Assembly (NCBI RefSeq): GCF_015627175.1
Contig: NZ_VTDQ01000004.1
Coordinates: 1 to 64,000 of the forward strand
Direction: 5' to 3'
DNA length: 64,000 nt
From: Acinetobacter pollinis
Lineage (GTDB): Bacteria > Pseudomonadota > Gammaproteobacteria > Pseudomonadales > Moraxellaceae
Shown: in pieces, positions 40,089-48,380 of the stretch
Layout: each line of letters opens with the position of its first letter
Numbering within the stretch: the first letter of the stretch is position 1
Notes under the pieces: generated by a model
The model's database searches: none
Told to the model about the DNA's origin: nothing
What the model saw: the letters and a program-made list of their open reading frames with translations, nothing else
Made by a program: the position numbers and the translations under genes

Positions 40089-41572
40089 TGAATTACTCTG
40101 CATTTATGCCACTTGTGCCTGTATTTATTGTTGCAATAACTTCTGGGATTGTCATGGTCATTACGGCCATTAAACGTAACCATCACTTAATTGCAACAGT
40201 GTCGGTCATTGGTTTGAATTTGGCTGGACTCTCTATCTTAATGACGATGTTTGGTGGTGGTTTTAAACCAGCAGACATTATGGGTATGTTTGTTGTCGAT
40301 CCATTTACGATGCTGTATCAATTACTTATTCTAATTGCAGCATTGGCATGTTGTACGCTATCTCACGCATACATTGAAGGTTATAACAATAATAAAGAAG
40401 AGCTTTATATGCTCATGTTGTTATCTGTGATTGGTGCAATGCTTATGGTTGCCAGCAGTCACTATGCATCATTCTTTATTAGTCTAGAGCTGATGTCTGT
40501 GCCTATTTATGGGTTGGTTGCATATACACATGAGCGTGAAAAATCACTTGAATCTGGAATTAAGTATTTAATTTTATCTGCAACTGCATCTGCAATGTTA
40601 CTTATGGGTATGGCATATATTTATGCCTATACAGGAACATTATCTTTCTATAATGGGTTTCAGCAGTTACTACATTTAATTCAGGCAGGTAATCCAATGG
40701 TCATTCTTGGCATTGGCCTGATTATTTTTGCTGTTTCATTTAAGTTGTCTTTAGCGCCGTTTCATAAATGGACGCCTGATGTGTATCAAGGTGCACCTGC
40801 ACCACTTGCTACATTTTTGGCAACCGTGGCTAAAGTAGGTACGATTGGTTTATTAATTAGATATTTATTGGCATCGGGTGCAATGATTGCATCAATTACC
40901 TTTATTTTATCAATTATTGCTGTACTTTCAATTTTAGCAGGGAATTTGCTTGCAGTACGTCAGTCTAATTTAAAGCGAATTTTGGCGTATTCATCGATTG
41001 CTCACTTTGGTTATTTATTGGTGGCATTTGTCAGCAAGAATTACTTTAGTTTAGACAGTCTAAATATGTATATGATTACTTATATACTGACCACCATTGG
41101 TGCTTTTGGTGTGGTCACACTTATGTCTAGTCCATATAGAGAAATGGGTGAGGCTGAAGGGTTATCTGCATATACAGGCCTCTTTTGGCGTCGACCAATT
41201 CTGACAGCAACACTTACAGTGATGATGTTGTCGTTGGCAGGTATTCCATTAACTGCGGGCTTTATTGGTAAGTTTATGCTTATTAAAGCGACCGTAGATG
41301 CAGGGCACTGGTTCTTAGCTGCCATGATTATTTTAGGTAGTGGTATCGGGTTATATTATTATTTACGTGTAACCGTTGTTATGTATATGACACCACCGAA
41401 ACTGGTCAAAATTGATGCAGCACAACATTGGGGGCAAAAAGCAGGTGGGATTATGGTATTACTTTGTGCAATTTTAGTTCTGCTCATTGGTGTGTATCCA
41501 GATCCTGTTTTGAAAATCTCAACAGCATCTCAAATTTTAGCACCTATTCAAACGGTATTATTTAATCATTAA
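40088..41572 (+). CDS. nuoN: NADH-quinone oxidoreductase subunit N
   Basis: A 494-residue antiporter-like subunit and last nuo gene. It carries FISLELMSVPIYGLVAY (channel Glu) and SFKLSLAPFHKWTPDVYQGAP (channel Lys). The start is ATG at 40088 sharing a base with the nuoM stop. A terminator follows within 20 bases, closing the operon of nuoABCDEFGHIJKLMN. Confidence 0.95.
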   Translation: MNYSAFMPLVPVFIVAITSGIVMVITAIKRNHHLIATVSVIGLNLAGLSILMTMFGGGFKPADIMGMFVVDPFTMLYQLLILIAALACCTLSHAYIEGYNNNKEELYMLMLLSVIGAMLMVASSHYASFFISLELMSVPIYGLVAYTHEREKSLESGIKYLILSATASAMLLMGMAYIYAYTGTLSFYNGFQQLLHLIQAGNPMVILGIGLIIFAVSFKLSLAPFHKWTPDVYQGAPAPLATFLATVAKVGTIGLLIRYLLASGAMIASITFILSIIAVLSILAGNLLAVRQSNLKRILAYSSIAHFGYLLVAFVSKNYFSLDSLNMYMITYILTTIGAFGVVTLMSSPYREMGEAEGLSAYTGLFWRRPILTATLTVMMLSLAGIPLTAGFIGKFMLIKATVDAGHWFLAAMIILGSGIGLYYYLRVTVVMYMTPPKLVKIDAAQHWGQKAGGIMVLLCAILVLLIGVYPDPVLKISTASQILAPIQTVLFNH

Positions 41573-41591
41573 TACGATTATTTAATCACTT

Positions 41592-41619
41592 AAAAGCTCT
41601 CAGTGATGAGGGCTTTTTT
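41592..41619 (+). terminator. Terminator of nuo operon
   Basis: AAAAGCTCTCA (41592-41602) pairs with TGAGGGCTTTT (41607-41617), one G-U pair, loop GTGA, ending in a T6 run. Confidence 0.88.
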
Positions 41620-41638
41620 ATTTCTACTGAAAACTCGT

Positions 41639-41644
41639 TATACT
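41639..41644 (+). promoter_or_regulatory. Candidate -10 box of upp
   Basis: TATACT matches TATAAT at 5 of 6 positions, 35 bases before the upp start and after the nuo terminator. No convincing -35 is seen. Confidence 0.35.
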
Positions 41645-41678
41645 ATGTCTAATTTGAGCTATTTTTAGGGTGTTCCTC

Positions 41679-42314
41679 GTGCCAATCCAAGAAATTCGTC
41701 ATCCACTGATTCGACATAAAATTGGCTTGTTACGCCGTGCAAATATCAGTACGAAAAACTTTCGTGAACTTTCACAAGAAGTCACCATGTTGCTGACATA
41801 TGAAGCAACACAAGATTTACTTGTGGTTGATCAGGAAATTGATGGTTGGGCAGGAAAAGTAACGACTCAGCGTATTGCAGGCAAAAAAATCACCGTTGTT
41901 CCAATTCTACGTGCAGGCATTGGTATGTTGGACGGTTTCTTAAACCTTATTCCGAGTGCAAAAGTGAGTGTACTTGGTTTAGAGCGTGATGAAGAAACAC
42001 TAGAAGTACGTACTTACTATAAAAAGCTCGTACCAGATGTGGCAAGTCGTATTGCTATGATTATTGATCCAATGCTAGCAACAGGAAACTCACTAATTGC
42101 TGCCATTGATGTCTTAAAAGAAAGTGGTTGTAAAGATATTCGAGTGATGGTGCTTGTTGCTGCACCTGAAGGTATTGCAAAAGTTGAAGCACATCACCCA
42201 GATGTACGTATTTTTACTGCTTCTGTAGATCAAGGTTTAAATGAGCAAGGTTATATTGTTCCGGGTCTTGGCGATGCAGGCGATAAGATTTTTGGTAGTG
42301 TTCAAAAAGACTAG
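41679..42314 (+). CDS. upp: Uracil phosphoribosyltransferase
   Basis: A 211-residue salvage enzyme that makes UMP from uracil and PRPP. The PRPP loop is [18 protein letters not shown] and the uracil-binding end is [17 protein letters not shown] choose the GTG at 41679, giving [16 protein letters not shown], because AGGG lies 8 bases upstream; another GTG at 41670 would add three residues. It is a single-gene unit between two terminators. Confidence 0.94.
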   Translation: MPIQEIRHPLIRHKIGLLRRANISTKNFRELSQEVTMLLTYEATQDLLVVDQEIDGWAGKVTTQRIAGKKITVVPILRAGIGMLDGFLNLIPSAKVSVLGLERDEETLEVRTYYKKLVPDVASRIAMIIDPMLATGNSLIAAIDVLKESGCKDIRVMVLVAAPEGIAKVEAHHPDVRIFTASVDQGLNEQGYIVPGLGDAGDKIFGSVQKD

Positions 42315-42333
42315 GTATACGCGTTGAGCAAAT

Positions 42334-42359
42334 AAAAAAGGCACTTATTGTGCCTTTTT
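42334..42359. terminator. Bidirectional terminator of upp and the LysR gene
   Basis: AAAAAAGGCAC (42334-42344) pairs with GTGCCTTTTT (42350-42359), loop TTATT. The symmetrical A/T flanks serve both convergent genes. Confidence 0.9.
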
Positions 42360-42361
42360 AT

Positions 42362-43258
42362 TTACATTTCCAAAAAGCTTTGCGCCTCACAAAACTTCTT
42401 AAATGCTTTGAGTCCTGGACCCTGATATTTATGATGGTGAATGAGCATATATAGAGGACGCTTCAGCTCCCAAAATGGGGTGCTTAGTTCGACCAATTGT
42501 CCAGTTTTTAACATGGGTTTGAGGGCAAGCTTAGAAATACAAGATAAACCTAAGCCACCTGCAATAATTTTTAAAATGGCTTCATTGTGTCCAAGCGTTA
42601 AACGAATATTTGCACTGTTTAAATCTTTTAAAATAGCTGTATTAAAAACATCGCGCGTTCCTGAACCTTCTTCACGCAAAATCCACTCAATATTTTCAAA
42701 ATCTTTAATGGTCAGTGGACGATCTAATTGTGCAAGTGGATGGTCAGGAGAACAGCATACAGACAATTCATCATCACGCCAATGAATGGTATGTAGTTGT
42801 GGAAGATGGCATGCGCCTTCAATAAGTGCAAGATCGAGTTGAAACTGACTGACTGCTTCAATCATTTGTCGGGTATTACCAACTTGAAGTTGTAAGTGAG
42901 CTTGAGGATGCTGACCTAGGAAACCTGCCATGAGATCTGGCATAAGATAGTCGCTAATGGTGAGTGTTGCACCTAAACGAAGATCTATACTTTGTAGCTC
43001 ACCTTTTGCAATCTGTTCAAAAGATTCACAACGGCCAAGAATTTCTAAGGCTTGAGGGAGTAAAAATCTTCCCAAATCATTGAGTTGTAGTCTTTTTCCA
43101 AGACGGTCGAATAGTGGTGCGCCTAGACCGTCTTCTAGGTCAGCTAATGCCATACTTGCCGCACTTTGTGTCAATTTCACCGCATCACTTGCTTTAGTGA
43201 CAGTTCCTTCTTGAGCTACGGCTACAAATACAGCCAATTGGCGTAAGGTCATGCGCAT
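42362..43258 (-). CDS. LysR-family regulator, FinR-like
   Basis: A 298-residue LysR protein. The N-terminal helix-turn-helix is MTLRQLAVFVAVAQEGTVTK and LTQSAASMALADLEDGLG; the effector-binding domain spans about 90-298. It is divergent from fpr, the arrangement of FinR and fpr in Pseudomonas, where FinR activates fpr under oxidative stress; the N-terminal sequence is also FinR-like. I start it at the ATG at 43258 with AAGG 9 bases upstream. ATG 43252 is possible, and a longer frame to 43303 is unlikely. Confidence 0.85.
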   Translation of the reverse strand: MRMTLRQLAVFVAVAQEGTVTKASDAVKLTQSAASMALADLEDGLGAPLFDRLGKRLQLNDLGRFLLPQALEILGRCESFEQIAKGELQSIDLRLGATLTISDYLMPDLMAGFLGQHPQAHLQLQVGNTRQMIEAVSQFQLDLALIEGACHLPQLHTIHWRDDELSVCCSPDHPLAQLDRPLTIKDFENIEWILREEGSGTRDVFNTAILKDLNSANIRLTLGHNEAILKIIAGGLGLSCISKLALKPMLKTGQLVELSTPFWELKRPLYMLIHHHKYQGPGLKAFKKFCEAQSFLEM

Positions 43259-43343
43259 GGGTTGAAGCCTTAATTGTAAAAATATCAAAATTTCTAGGGT
43301 CATGCTAACATGGAGCTACATTTTCATGCACCTTGAAAACATG

Positions 43344-44102
43344 ACTTCTGAAAAATTTAGTATCGAAAAAGTTTTATCTGTACATCGCTGGGCAACCAAT
43401 TTGTTTAGTTTTACCATGACGCGACCTGCTCATTTTAAATTTACAGCTGGGCAATTTGCACGTATTGGTATTGAAGTTGATGGCGACTTGGTTGTTCGAG
43501 CTTACTCAATTGTATCATCTCCTTACGATGAAACTTTGGAGTTTTTTTCAATAGTTGTTCCAGATGGCGCCTTCACTTTGCATTTGAAAGATTTGCAAGT
43601 GAATGATGATTTATATTTAGAAAAAATTCCGTATGGTTTTCTAACTTTGGCACGTTATCAAACGCCTGCACCGCAGGACTTATGGTTACTCGGTACAGGT
43701 ACAGGACTTGCACCATTTTTATCGATGTTACAAGAGTTTGAAACTTGGCAAAATTACACAAATATTTATCTCGTTTATAGTGTACGTACACAAGATGAAT
43801 TGGCATATGTAGAAAAAATTAAAGCAACGGCTGAAACCTTTGGCGAAGGGCATCAAGGCTTTAAATTCATTCCAATTATTACGCGAGATGAGTCGGCAGA
43901 GTTGCACCACCGATTGCCTATTCTTATTGAAAATGGTCAATTAGAAAAAGTAGCAGGACGTAGTTTTGATGCATCATCAAGCCATATTATGCTATGTGGT
44001 AATCCTCAAATGGTAGAGGACACCAAGGAGGCACTAAAATCGCGTGGTTTAACCATGAATCGCCGTGGTGTGGGGAATATTGCTGTTGAAAATTATTGGT
44101 AA
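43344..44102 (+). CDS. fpr: Ferredoxin/flavodoxin-NADP+ reductase
   Basis: A 252-residue FAD enzyme that exchanges electrons between NADPH and ferredoxin or flavodoxin. The FAD site is VRAYSIVSSPYDETLEFF, the NADP site GTGTGLAPFLSML, and LCGNPQMVEDTKEAL; the C-terminus ENYW is typical of the bacterial class. The start is unsure: ATG at 43344 fits the family alignment, whereas ATG at 43326 has the better-placed GGAG 11 bases upstream. It is divergent from the FinR-like gene. Confidence 0.92.
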   Translation, partial: TSEKFSIEKVLSVHRWATNLFSFTMTRPAHFKFTAGQFARIGIEVDGDLVVRAYSIVSSPYDETLEFFSIVVPDGAFTLHLKDLQVNDDLYLEKIPYGFLTLARYQTPAPQDLWLLGTGTGLAPFLSMLQEFETWQNYTNIYLVYSVRTQDELAYVEKIKATAETFGEGHQGFKFIPIITRDESAELHHRLPILIENGQLEKVAGRSFDASSSHIMLCGNPQMVEDTKEALKSRGLTMNRRGVGNIAVENYW

Positions 44103-44108
44103 ATAATA

Positions 44109-44489
44109 ATGACGCATCCATCTTTAGGGCCACATGAAGGCAACGAACTAGAATTAATGCTACAAAATAAAAAAGAGCTCGCATTTTTTTATACAGGTAG
44201 TGAAATACCTGATGCGTTTAATCCATACCTTAAGACTGGGCGATTGCATTGTAAAACGATTAAGTACGATCGGTTTTTGCAAGGTTTAGATGGAGAGATG
44301 TATCAGGTGATTCATTACATTATTTCACAACAACCTGAGTCTAAAAGTGGACTGAGGTTGGCAGCAGTTTTAGCCGAAATTATGCAAAAGGGATTTTGTC
44401 CTGATTTAGAGCGAGAAATCGGTCGTTTACTTGGATATGATCATGAAGATATTGAATACTACATTCAACATTGTCAGAGCAGGAGATAA
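44109..44489 (+). CDS. Hypothetical protein downstream of fpr, 126 aa
   Basis: I do not recognise this family. It is a soluble acidic protein, with a C-terminal helical part (LAAVLAEIMQKGFCPDLEREIGRLLGYDHEDIEYYI) that reads like a small helical bundle. There are three cysteines, none in a cluster motif. It starts 6 bases after fpr, so it is very probably co-transcribed and may be a small partner of the reductase, but that is only inferred from position. Confidence 0.7.
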   Translation: MTHPSLGPHEGNELELMLQNKKELAFFYTGSEIPDAFNPYLKTGRLHCKTIKYDRFLQGLDGEMYQVIHYIISQQPESKSGLRLAAVLAEIMQKGFCPDLEREIGRLLGYDHEDIEYYIQHCQSRR

Positions 44490-44502
44490 AGTCTCCCTTG
44501 TT
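44482..44502. terminator. Weak terminator-like hairpin between convergent hypothetical genes
   Basis: GGAGA (44482-44486) pairs with TCTCC (44492-44496) around TAAAG, followed by CTTGTTTT. The stem is only five pairs and overlaps the stop codon. Confidence 0.35.
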
Positions 44503-44925
44503 TTAATGAACGAACATATCCATAAATGTACGAATTTCTAACAGCGCTGTATCTACGCTTGAGGTCAGCCAAGTCGGTTCAAAAAAGCCACTATAAAATT
44601 CGAGCCGATCTTGTGGAACAACGATGCGTATAGGACATTCTTCATCTACCAGTTTCCAAGGAATAATTGGTACATCCTGATCTATAAATGGTGCAACATC
44701 ACGAATATCTACAATCATAGCTACAATGCAGTCCGGATAAGGCATCACAGAAAATTCTTCTGTACGACGTCGAATGTACTCTAAATCTTGCCATTTTAGC
44801 TGATAAGTTTCCTTATGAAATTTAATCACACCAATTAAATGTTGATCACGTGTGTAATGCAGATAACACTCATGAGTGACATCAGTCGTTAAATCAAGGG
44901 AAACAGCTTGTAGCTTGTATGACAT
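44503..44925 (-). CDS. Hypothetical protein, 140 aa
   Basis: Unrecognised. It alternates strands and helices (QLKWQDLEYIRRRTEEF, PYPDCIVAMIVDIRDVAPF, ECPIRIVVPQDRLEF), ending in helix ALLEIRTFMDMFVH. This is the pattern of a small alpha/beta sandwich and resembles STAS-like domains in general layout, but I see no diagnostic residue. No signal peptide. Convergent with the fpr-linked gene. Confidence 0.65.
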   Translation of the reverse strand: MSYKLQAVSLDLTTDVTHECYLHYTRDQHLIGVIKFHKETYQLKWQDLEYIRRRTEEFSVMPYPDCIVAMIVDIRDVAPFIDQDVPIIPWKLVDEECPIRIVVPQDRLEFYSGFFEPTWLTSSVDTALLEIRTFMDMFVH

Positions 44926-45213
44926 ATAAAATGATCAGATAAAAGTGAGCGCGTAATTATAACGTATTTCGTCCGAATGCTAAAACATTATGGAATCATC
45001 TTTGATCCCAAAGAAGCATTAATATAGTTATATGTTTAATGTCATCAAATGCTAATTTTAATTATTCCGATAGAATAAAAAATTACTCTCCAACTAAGTG
45101 ATATGTAATATTCATTTAATATTTTTGAAAAAAATCACATTTTATATTAAATTTGTGTCTTAATTTTGATTATTTATTGTATAATTTACTTTTTATTTAA
45201 ATAACTTTTTCTA
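44926..45213. other. AT-rich gap before the VgrG fragment
   Basis: No gene is visible. A perfect TATAAT lies at 45180-45185, about 30 bases before the fragment ORF, without a good -35 at 17 bases. The gap is strongly AT-rich. Confidence 0.4.
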
Positions 45214-45465
45214 ATGATCAGTGATGTTTTTTCTCTTTTAGAAAGTTTGGGGTTTGGATATCAAACACGAGCGATTCACGCTCAATTCTCAAGTCTGCTA
45301 CTTAATCCACAACTTTTTATACAACGCATCGATGGCCACCATGAAGTGAATAAAGGCCTGAGTTGTGAACTCATTTTAATTGATTTGACTCTAGATAAAA
45401 AACCTAATCGAGAAACTGCAGACCATCAGATTCAAGAACAATATATGTTACGTTGGTCATTCTAA
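45214..45465 (+). pseudogene. N-terminal remnant of a type VI secretion tip protein VgrG
   Basis: The 83-residue ORF starts like an Acinetobacter VgrG: LESLGFGYQTRAIHAQFSS, then QLFIQRIDGHHEVNKGLSCE. After about residue 57 the match stops and the remaining sequence (ETADHQIQEQYMLRWSF) is not VgrG that I recognise. VgrG proteins are usually 600-1000 residues, so this is a broken copy, probably cut by deletion near 45390. No other T6SS gene is present. I recall the family from memory; no alignment was run. Confidence 0.7.
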
Positions 45466-45500
45466 ACCATCCGTTATGATGAAAGAATACTATTTCTAAC

Positions 45501-45743
45501 TCAGATAAAATGACCCTTGATGAATTGGAACAAGCATTTAAGAAAAATCGTATAGCCACCTTTCACAAAAATGAGGTTCTTTTTTGTCTTCTCAATGAGT
45601 TGTTGTAATTGTTGTTTTTGTTCAGTAGAGAGACTGGTCTTTGTGGTAGATACTCCCGCTGTATCTCTAGTCGTTCCAGATTGTACACAACCACTTAAGG
45701 CTATGCTCGAGAGTAAGAGAAGAGCGAGTTTTTTTTGAATCAT
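45501..45743 (-). pseudogene. Truncated lipoprotein, N-terminal remnant of a SUMF1/EgtB-type protein
   Basis: It opens with a lipoprotein signal: MIQKK, hydrophobic LALLLLSSIA and lipobox LSGC (Cys 19). A Ser/Thr/Gln linker follows, then LIEKTKKNLIFVKGG, which resembles the start of formylglycine-generating-enzyme (SUMF1/EgtB/PvdO) domains where FVKGG is followed by a MGD-like motif. Here that is replaced by YTIFLKCLFQFIKGHFI and a stop, so the catalytic domain is missing. Such lipoproteins are often encoded beside vgrG in Acinetobacter. It may still be made as an 80-residue lipoprotein. Confidence 0.6.
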
Positions 45744-46456
45744 GGTCTAAAAAGTCGATGCACTAAAAGAGTCATGTATTAAATTTTAATTCAAATAAGA
45801 TAATTTTTTCACTTAATTTTAAATAATTAATATTTAGTTTGAACATAATATGAAGCCTATATATAGCATCGGAAGTAGGGATATCTCTCACTAGATTTTT
45901 TCAGAGTAGATATTTCTATAATAAGCCAATATTTAATAAGATAATTTTTTTAATACATATCGAAAATCGTTAGAATCGTACCTATAACTTGAATCTCGTT
46001 ATGTTAAAAGCCTATCTAAAAATAAGGGTAATTTTCTATAAAAAAGAGAAATTTGATATCTAAATTGGTTTTTTGGTATGTGTGACCTAAATGTTATAAA
46101 ACAAATATAGTCTAGCTCTATCTATTTAAAAAGTTTTTTTATACTTATTGTTATCAGTTTTTTGATTATGATTAGATATCTGTATACTTATAAGCAAGTC
46201 ATAACGTTAAGGCAGGTTATATCTATAATAAAGTACGGATGATATGACCTTATAATACGTATAAAAGCAAAATAGTTGGATAGACACATATTTTTATTGT
46301 GACTCATATCTCAATTTATTAAAGAAATGATATTGTTTTTATAGTGTTACGGTTATAAGCTAATACGAAGAACGAATGCTAAAGAAATAATGCACTTTAT
46401 TATTGATGTAAAGATGCTTATCTAAATGTGTAATAAAAACAAGAGGGTATAATAAG
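45744..46456. other. 713-base AT-rich region with a 16-base direct repeat
   Basis: No gene, tRNA or good terminator is visible. AATAAGATAATTTTTT occurs twice, at 45794-45809 and 45935-45950. Two short copies of TCTATAATAA lie near 45915 and 46222. The sequence is very AT-rich, so such repeats may be chance. The CmpX-like gene at its end has AGAGGG as a ribosome-binding site. Confidence 0.4.
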
Positions 46457-48019
46457 ATGGATAACTATCTAAAGGGCATGCAAGGAGGATTTGACTTCCA
46501 TTACTATTGGAGTCAGTTCCAACCAATATTAGGCGCAATCATAATTTTTATTATTGGTTGGATATTGGCACTTGTTATTGCTGCTGGCGTAAAAAAAGCA
46601 CTAAACGCAATTGATACAAATAAACGTTTGTCTACTGCAACGGGTCAAACACCTGAGTCAGATTATGAAGGGCTCATTTCAAAATTTGTTTTTTGGTTTG
46701 TCCTAATTATTGCAGTTGTTGCCTCATTTAATGTTCTAAATATCAATAGTGTAAGTGGTCCGTTTAGTGCCATGGTTACACAAGTATTGGTGTTTATTCC
46801 AAATCTCATTTCAGCAGCCGTTATTGGCGTGATCGGTTGGGTTGTTGCGCGTTTAGCAAGAGCAGGGTTAACAAACTTACTGGCAAGAACTGAACTTGAT
46901 GAAAAATTGAGTGGAGATGTTGGTGTACAGCCAGTTAGCCAAAATATTGCAGATATTGTTTATTGGTTAATTTTATTACTATTTTTGCCAATTATTTTAT
47001 CTATTTTAGGCTTAACAGGTTTACTTGTACCTGTACAAAACATGGTAAATGAGGCAGTTGGTTTCTTACCAAATATCTTCATTGCTGGTGTAATTATCTT
47101 TGTTGGTTACATTCTTGCAAAAATCGTACGTGGCATTATTGAAGGTTTAATTAATAGCTTTGGCTTACAAGCACAAGTTGAAAAATTTGGCCTATTTAAA
47201 AATACGGGTATTGCAAAAGTTTTAGGTTCTTTTGTTTCAGCACTAATTATGATCACATCATTAATTATTGCATTCGAAGCTCTAGGAATTCAGGCAATTT
47301 CTGAACCTGCAACAGCAATGCTTAACCAAATCATGTCTGCGATTCCAAATATTATTGCAGCAGGTTTAATTCTTGTTATTGCTTATATTGTATCGCGTTT
47401 TGTTGCGAACCTTGTAAAAGACGTTATTTCTGGTACAGGTGTAGACGATATTCCTGCGAAAGTTGATGTTCAACGTTTCATGGGAACAACAAAAGTTTCA
47501 GGTATTGTTGCATCTTTAATTGTATTTTTCACAATGTTGTTTGCGGTTTCTGAAGCAGCAAACCGTCTAGGATTTGATCAAGTAAGCCACTTAATTTCAA
47601 TGTTTATTGAATTTGGTGCGAATATTTTACTTGGTGCCGTTATTCTGGTTATTGGTTTCTGGCTTGCAAATGTTGTTGCAAACATTGTTCAACGTGGTGA
47701 ATATAAGAGTTCACGTTGGTTAGGCTGCTTAGTTCGTGTGTTAATCATGGGCTTAGTGCTTGCAATGGGCTTACGTGCAATGGGTATTGCAGATTCAATC
47801 GTAAACCTTGCATTTGGTCTAACACTCGGTGCTGTTGCTGTTGCATTTGCACTAGCGTTTGGCTTAGGTGGCCGTCAGCCTGCAGAGCGTCTTCTTACAG
47901 ATCTTATGGATAAAGCAAAATCTGAAGGTTGTGCTTTAGACAAAAAATCTGAAGATACTTCTTCTACACCAAAGTTGAATGAGACAAACCCAACTAACGA
48001 ACGTCCAAATGGCGAATAA
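46457..48019 (+). CDS. CmpX-like membrane protein of the mechanosensitive-channel superfamily
   Basis: A 520-residue inner-membrane protein built of repeated conserved TM-helix units: QPILGAIIIFIIGWILAL, PNLISAAVIGVIGWVVARLA, PNIFIAGVIIFVGYILAKIV, PNIIAAGLILVIAYIVSRFV and NILLGAVILVIGFWLANVV, each about 90 residues apart. The end GLTLGAVAVAFALAFGLGGR is like the pore-helix/Gly-rich end of MscS-type proteins. This pattern is that of Pseudomonas CmpX, linked to membrane stress and cell-envelope signalling. The C-terminal 40 residues are hydrophilic and Ser/Thr/Asn-rich. Confidence 0.85.
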   Translation: MDNYLKGMQGGFDFHYYWSQFQPILGAIIIFIIGWILALVIAAGVKKALNAIDTNKRLSTATGQTPESDYEGLISKFVFWFVLIIAVVASFNVLNINSVSGPFSAMVTQVLVFIPNLISAAVIGVIGWVVARLARAGLTNLLARTELDEKLSGDVGVQPVSQNIADIVYWLILLLFLPIILSILGLTGLLVPVQNMVNEAVGFLPNIFIAGVIIFVGYILAKIVRGIIEGLINSFGLQAQVEKFGLFKNTGIAKVLGSFVSALIMITSLIIAFEALGIQAISEPATAMLNQIMSAIPNIIAAGLILVIAYIVSRFVANLVKDVISGTGVDDIPAKVDVQRFMGTTKVSGIVASLIVFFTMLFAVSEAANRLGFDQVSHLISMFIEFGANILLGAVILVIGFWLANVVANIVQRGEYKSSRWLGCLVRVLIMGLVLAMGLRAMGIADSIVNLAFGLTLGAVAVAFALAFGLGGRQPAERLLTDLMDKAKSEGCALDKKSEDTSSTPKLNETNPTNERPNGE

Positions 48020-48042
48020 GCAATAATGGATAAGTAGTTCTT

Positions 48043-48077
48043 AAAAGTTCGATCATCTTATGGTGATCGAACTTTTT
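48043..48077 (+). terminator. Terminator after the CmpX-like gene
   Basis: AAAGTTCGATCA (48044-48055) pairs with TGATCGAACTTT (48064-48075), loop of 8, ending in a T5 run. It lies 16 bases before the next start, so it separates or attenuates that gene. Confidence 0.85.
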
Positions 48078-48092
48078 AATCACTAGGAGAAA

Positions 48093-48380
48093 ATGATGAG
48101 CCGTGAAAATAAAAAACCTGGTCGTTTTTTTGGACCTTTAGTTATTACTGGCATTACTGCTGGTGTGTTGTATTCGGCATATAAAGCGATTTTTAAAAAG
48201 CCCGAATATGAAACAACATATACAGAAAATGATGACTTTACGACGACAGAGCCGAAAAGTGTTTTACATCATAAAGATGATGAAAAAACCAAAAATGTGT
48301 CTGAAGAAGAGGAAAAAACTGAATCAGAAGATACACATGAGCCTAAAAAAGATCAAAATAATGAACCAAAGAATGGTTAA
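48093..48380 (+). CDS. Small membrane-anchored acidic protein, 95 aa
   Basis: Unrecognised. A single hydrophobic segment (about residues 14-33, PLVITGITAGVLYSAYKAIF) follows a short basic N-terminus, then a long charged tail rich in Glu, Asp and Lys (DDEKTKNVSEEEEKTESEDT). It is likely an inner-membrane protein with a disordered cytoplasmic tail. AGGAGA is just before the ATG; a second ATG follows at once. Its stop abuts the convergent flavoprotein gene with no spacer. Confidence 0.7.
   Translation: MMSRENKKPGRFFGPLVITGITAGVLYSAYKAIFKKPEYETTYTENDDFTTTEPKSVLHHKDDEKTKNVSEEEEKTESEDTHEPKKDQNNEPKNG

Noticed and set aside
42441-42785. 114-residue plus-strand frame opposite the LysR gene
   Set aside because: Shadow of the effector-binding domain of a clear LysR protein.
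45744-46456. Possible insertion sequence remnant or integration site
   Set aside because: No terminal inverted repeats, target duplication, transposase fragment or tRNA end; only one AT-rich direct repeat.
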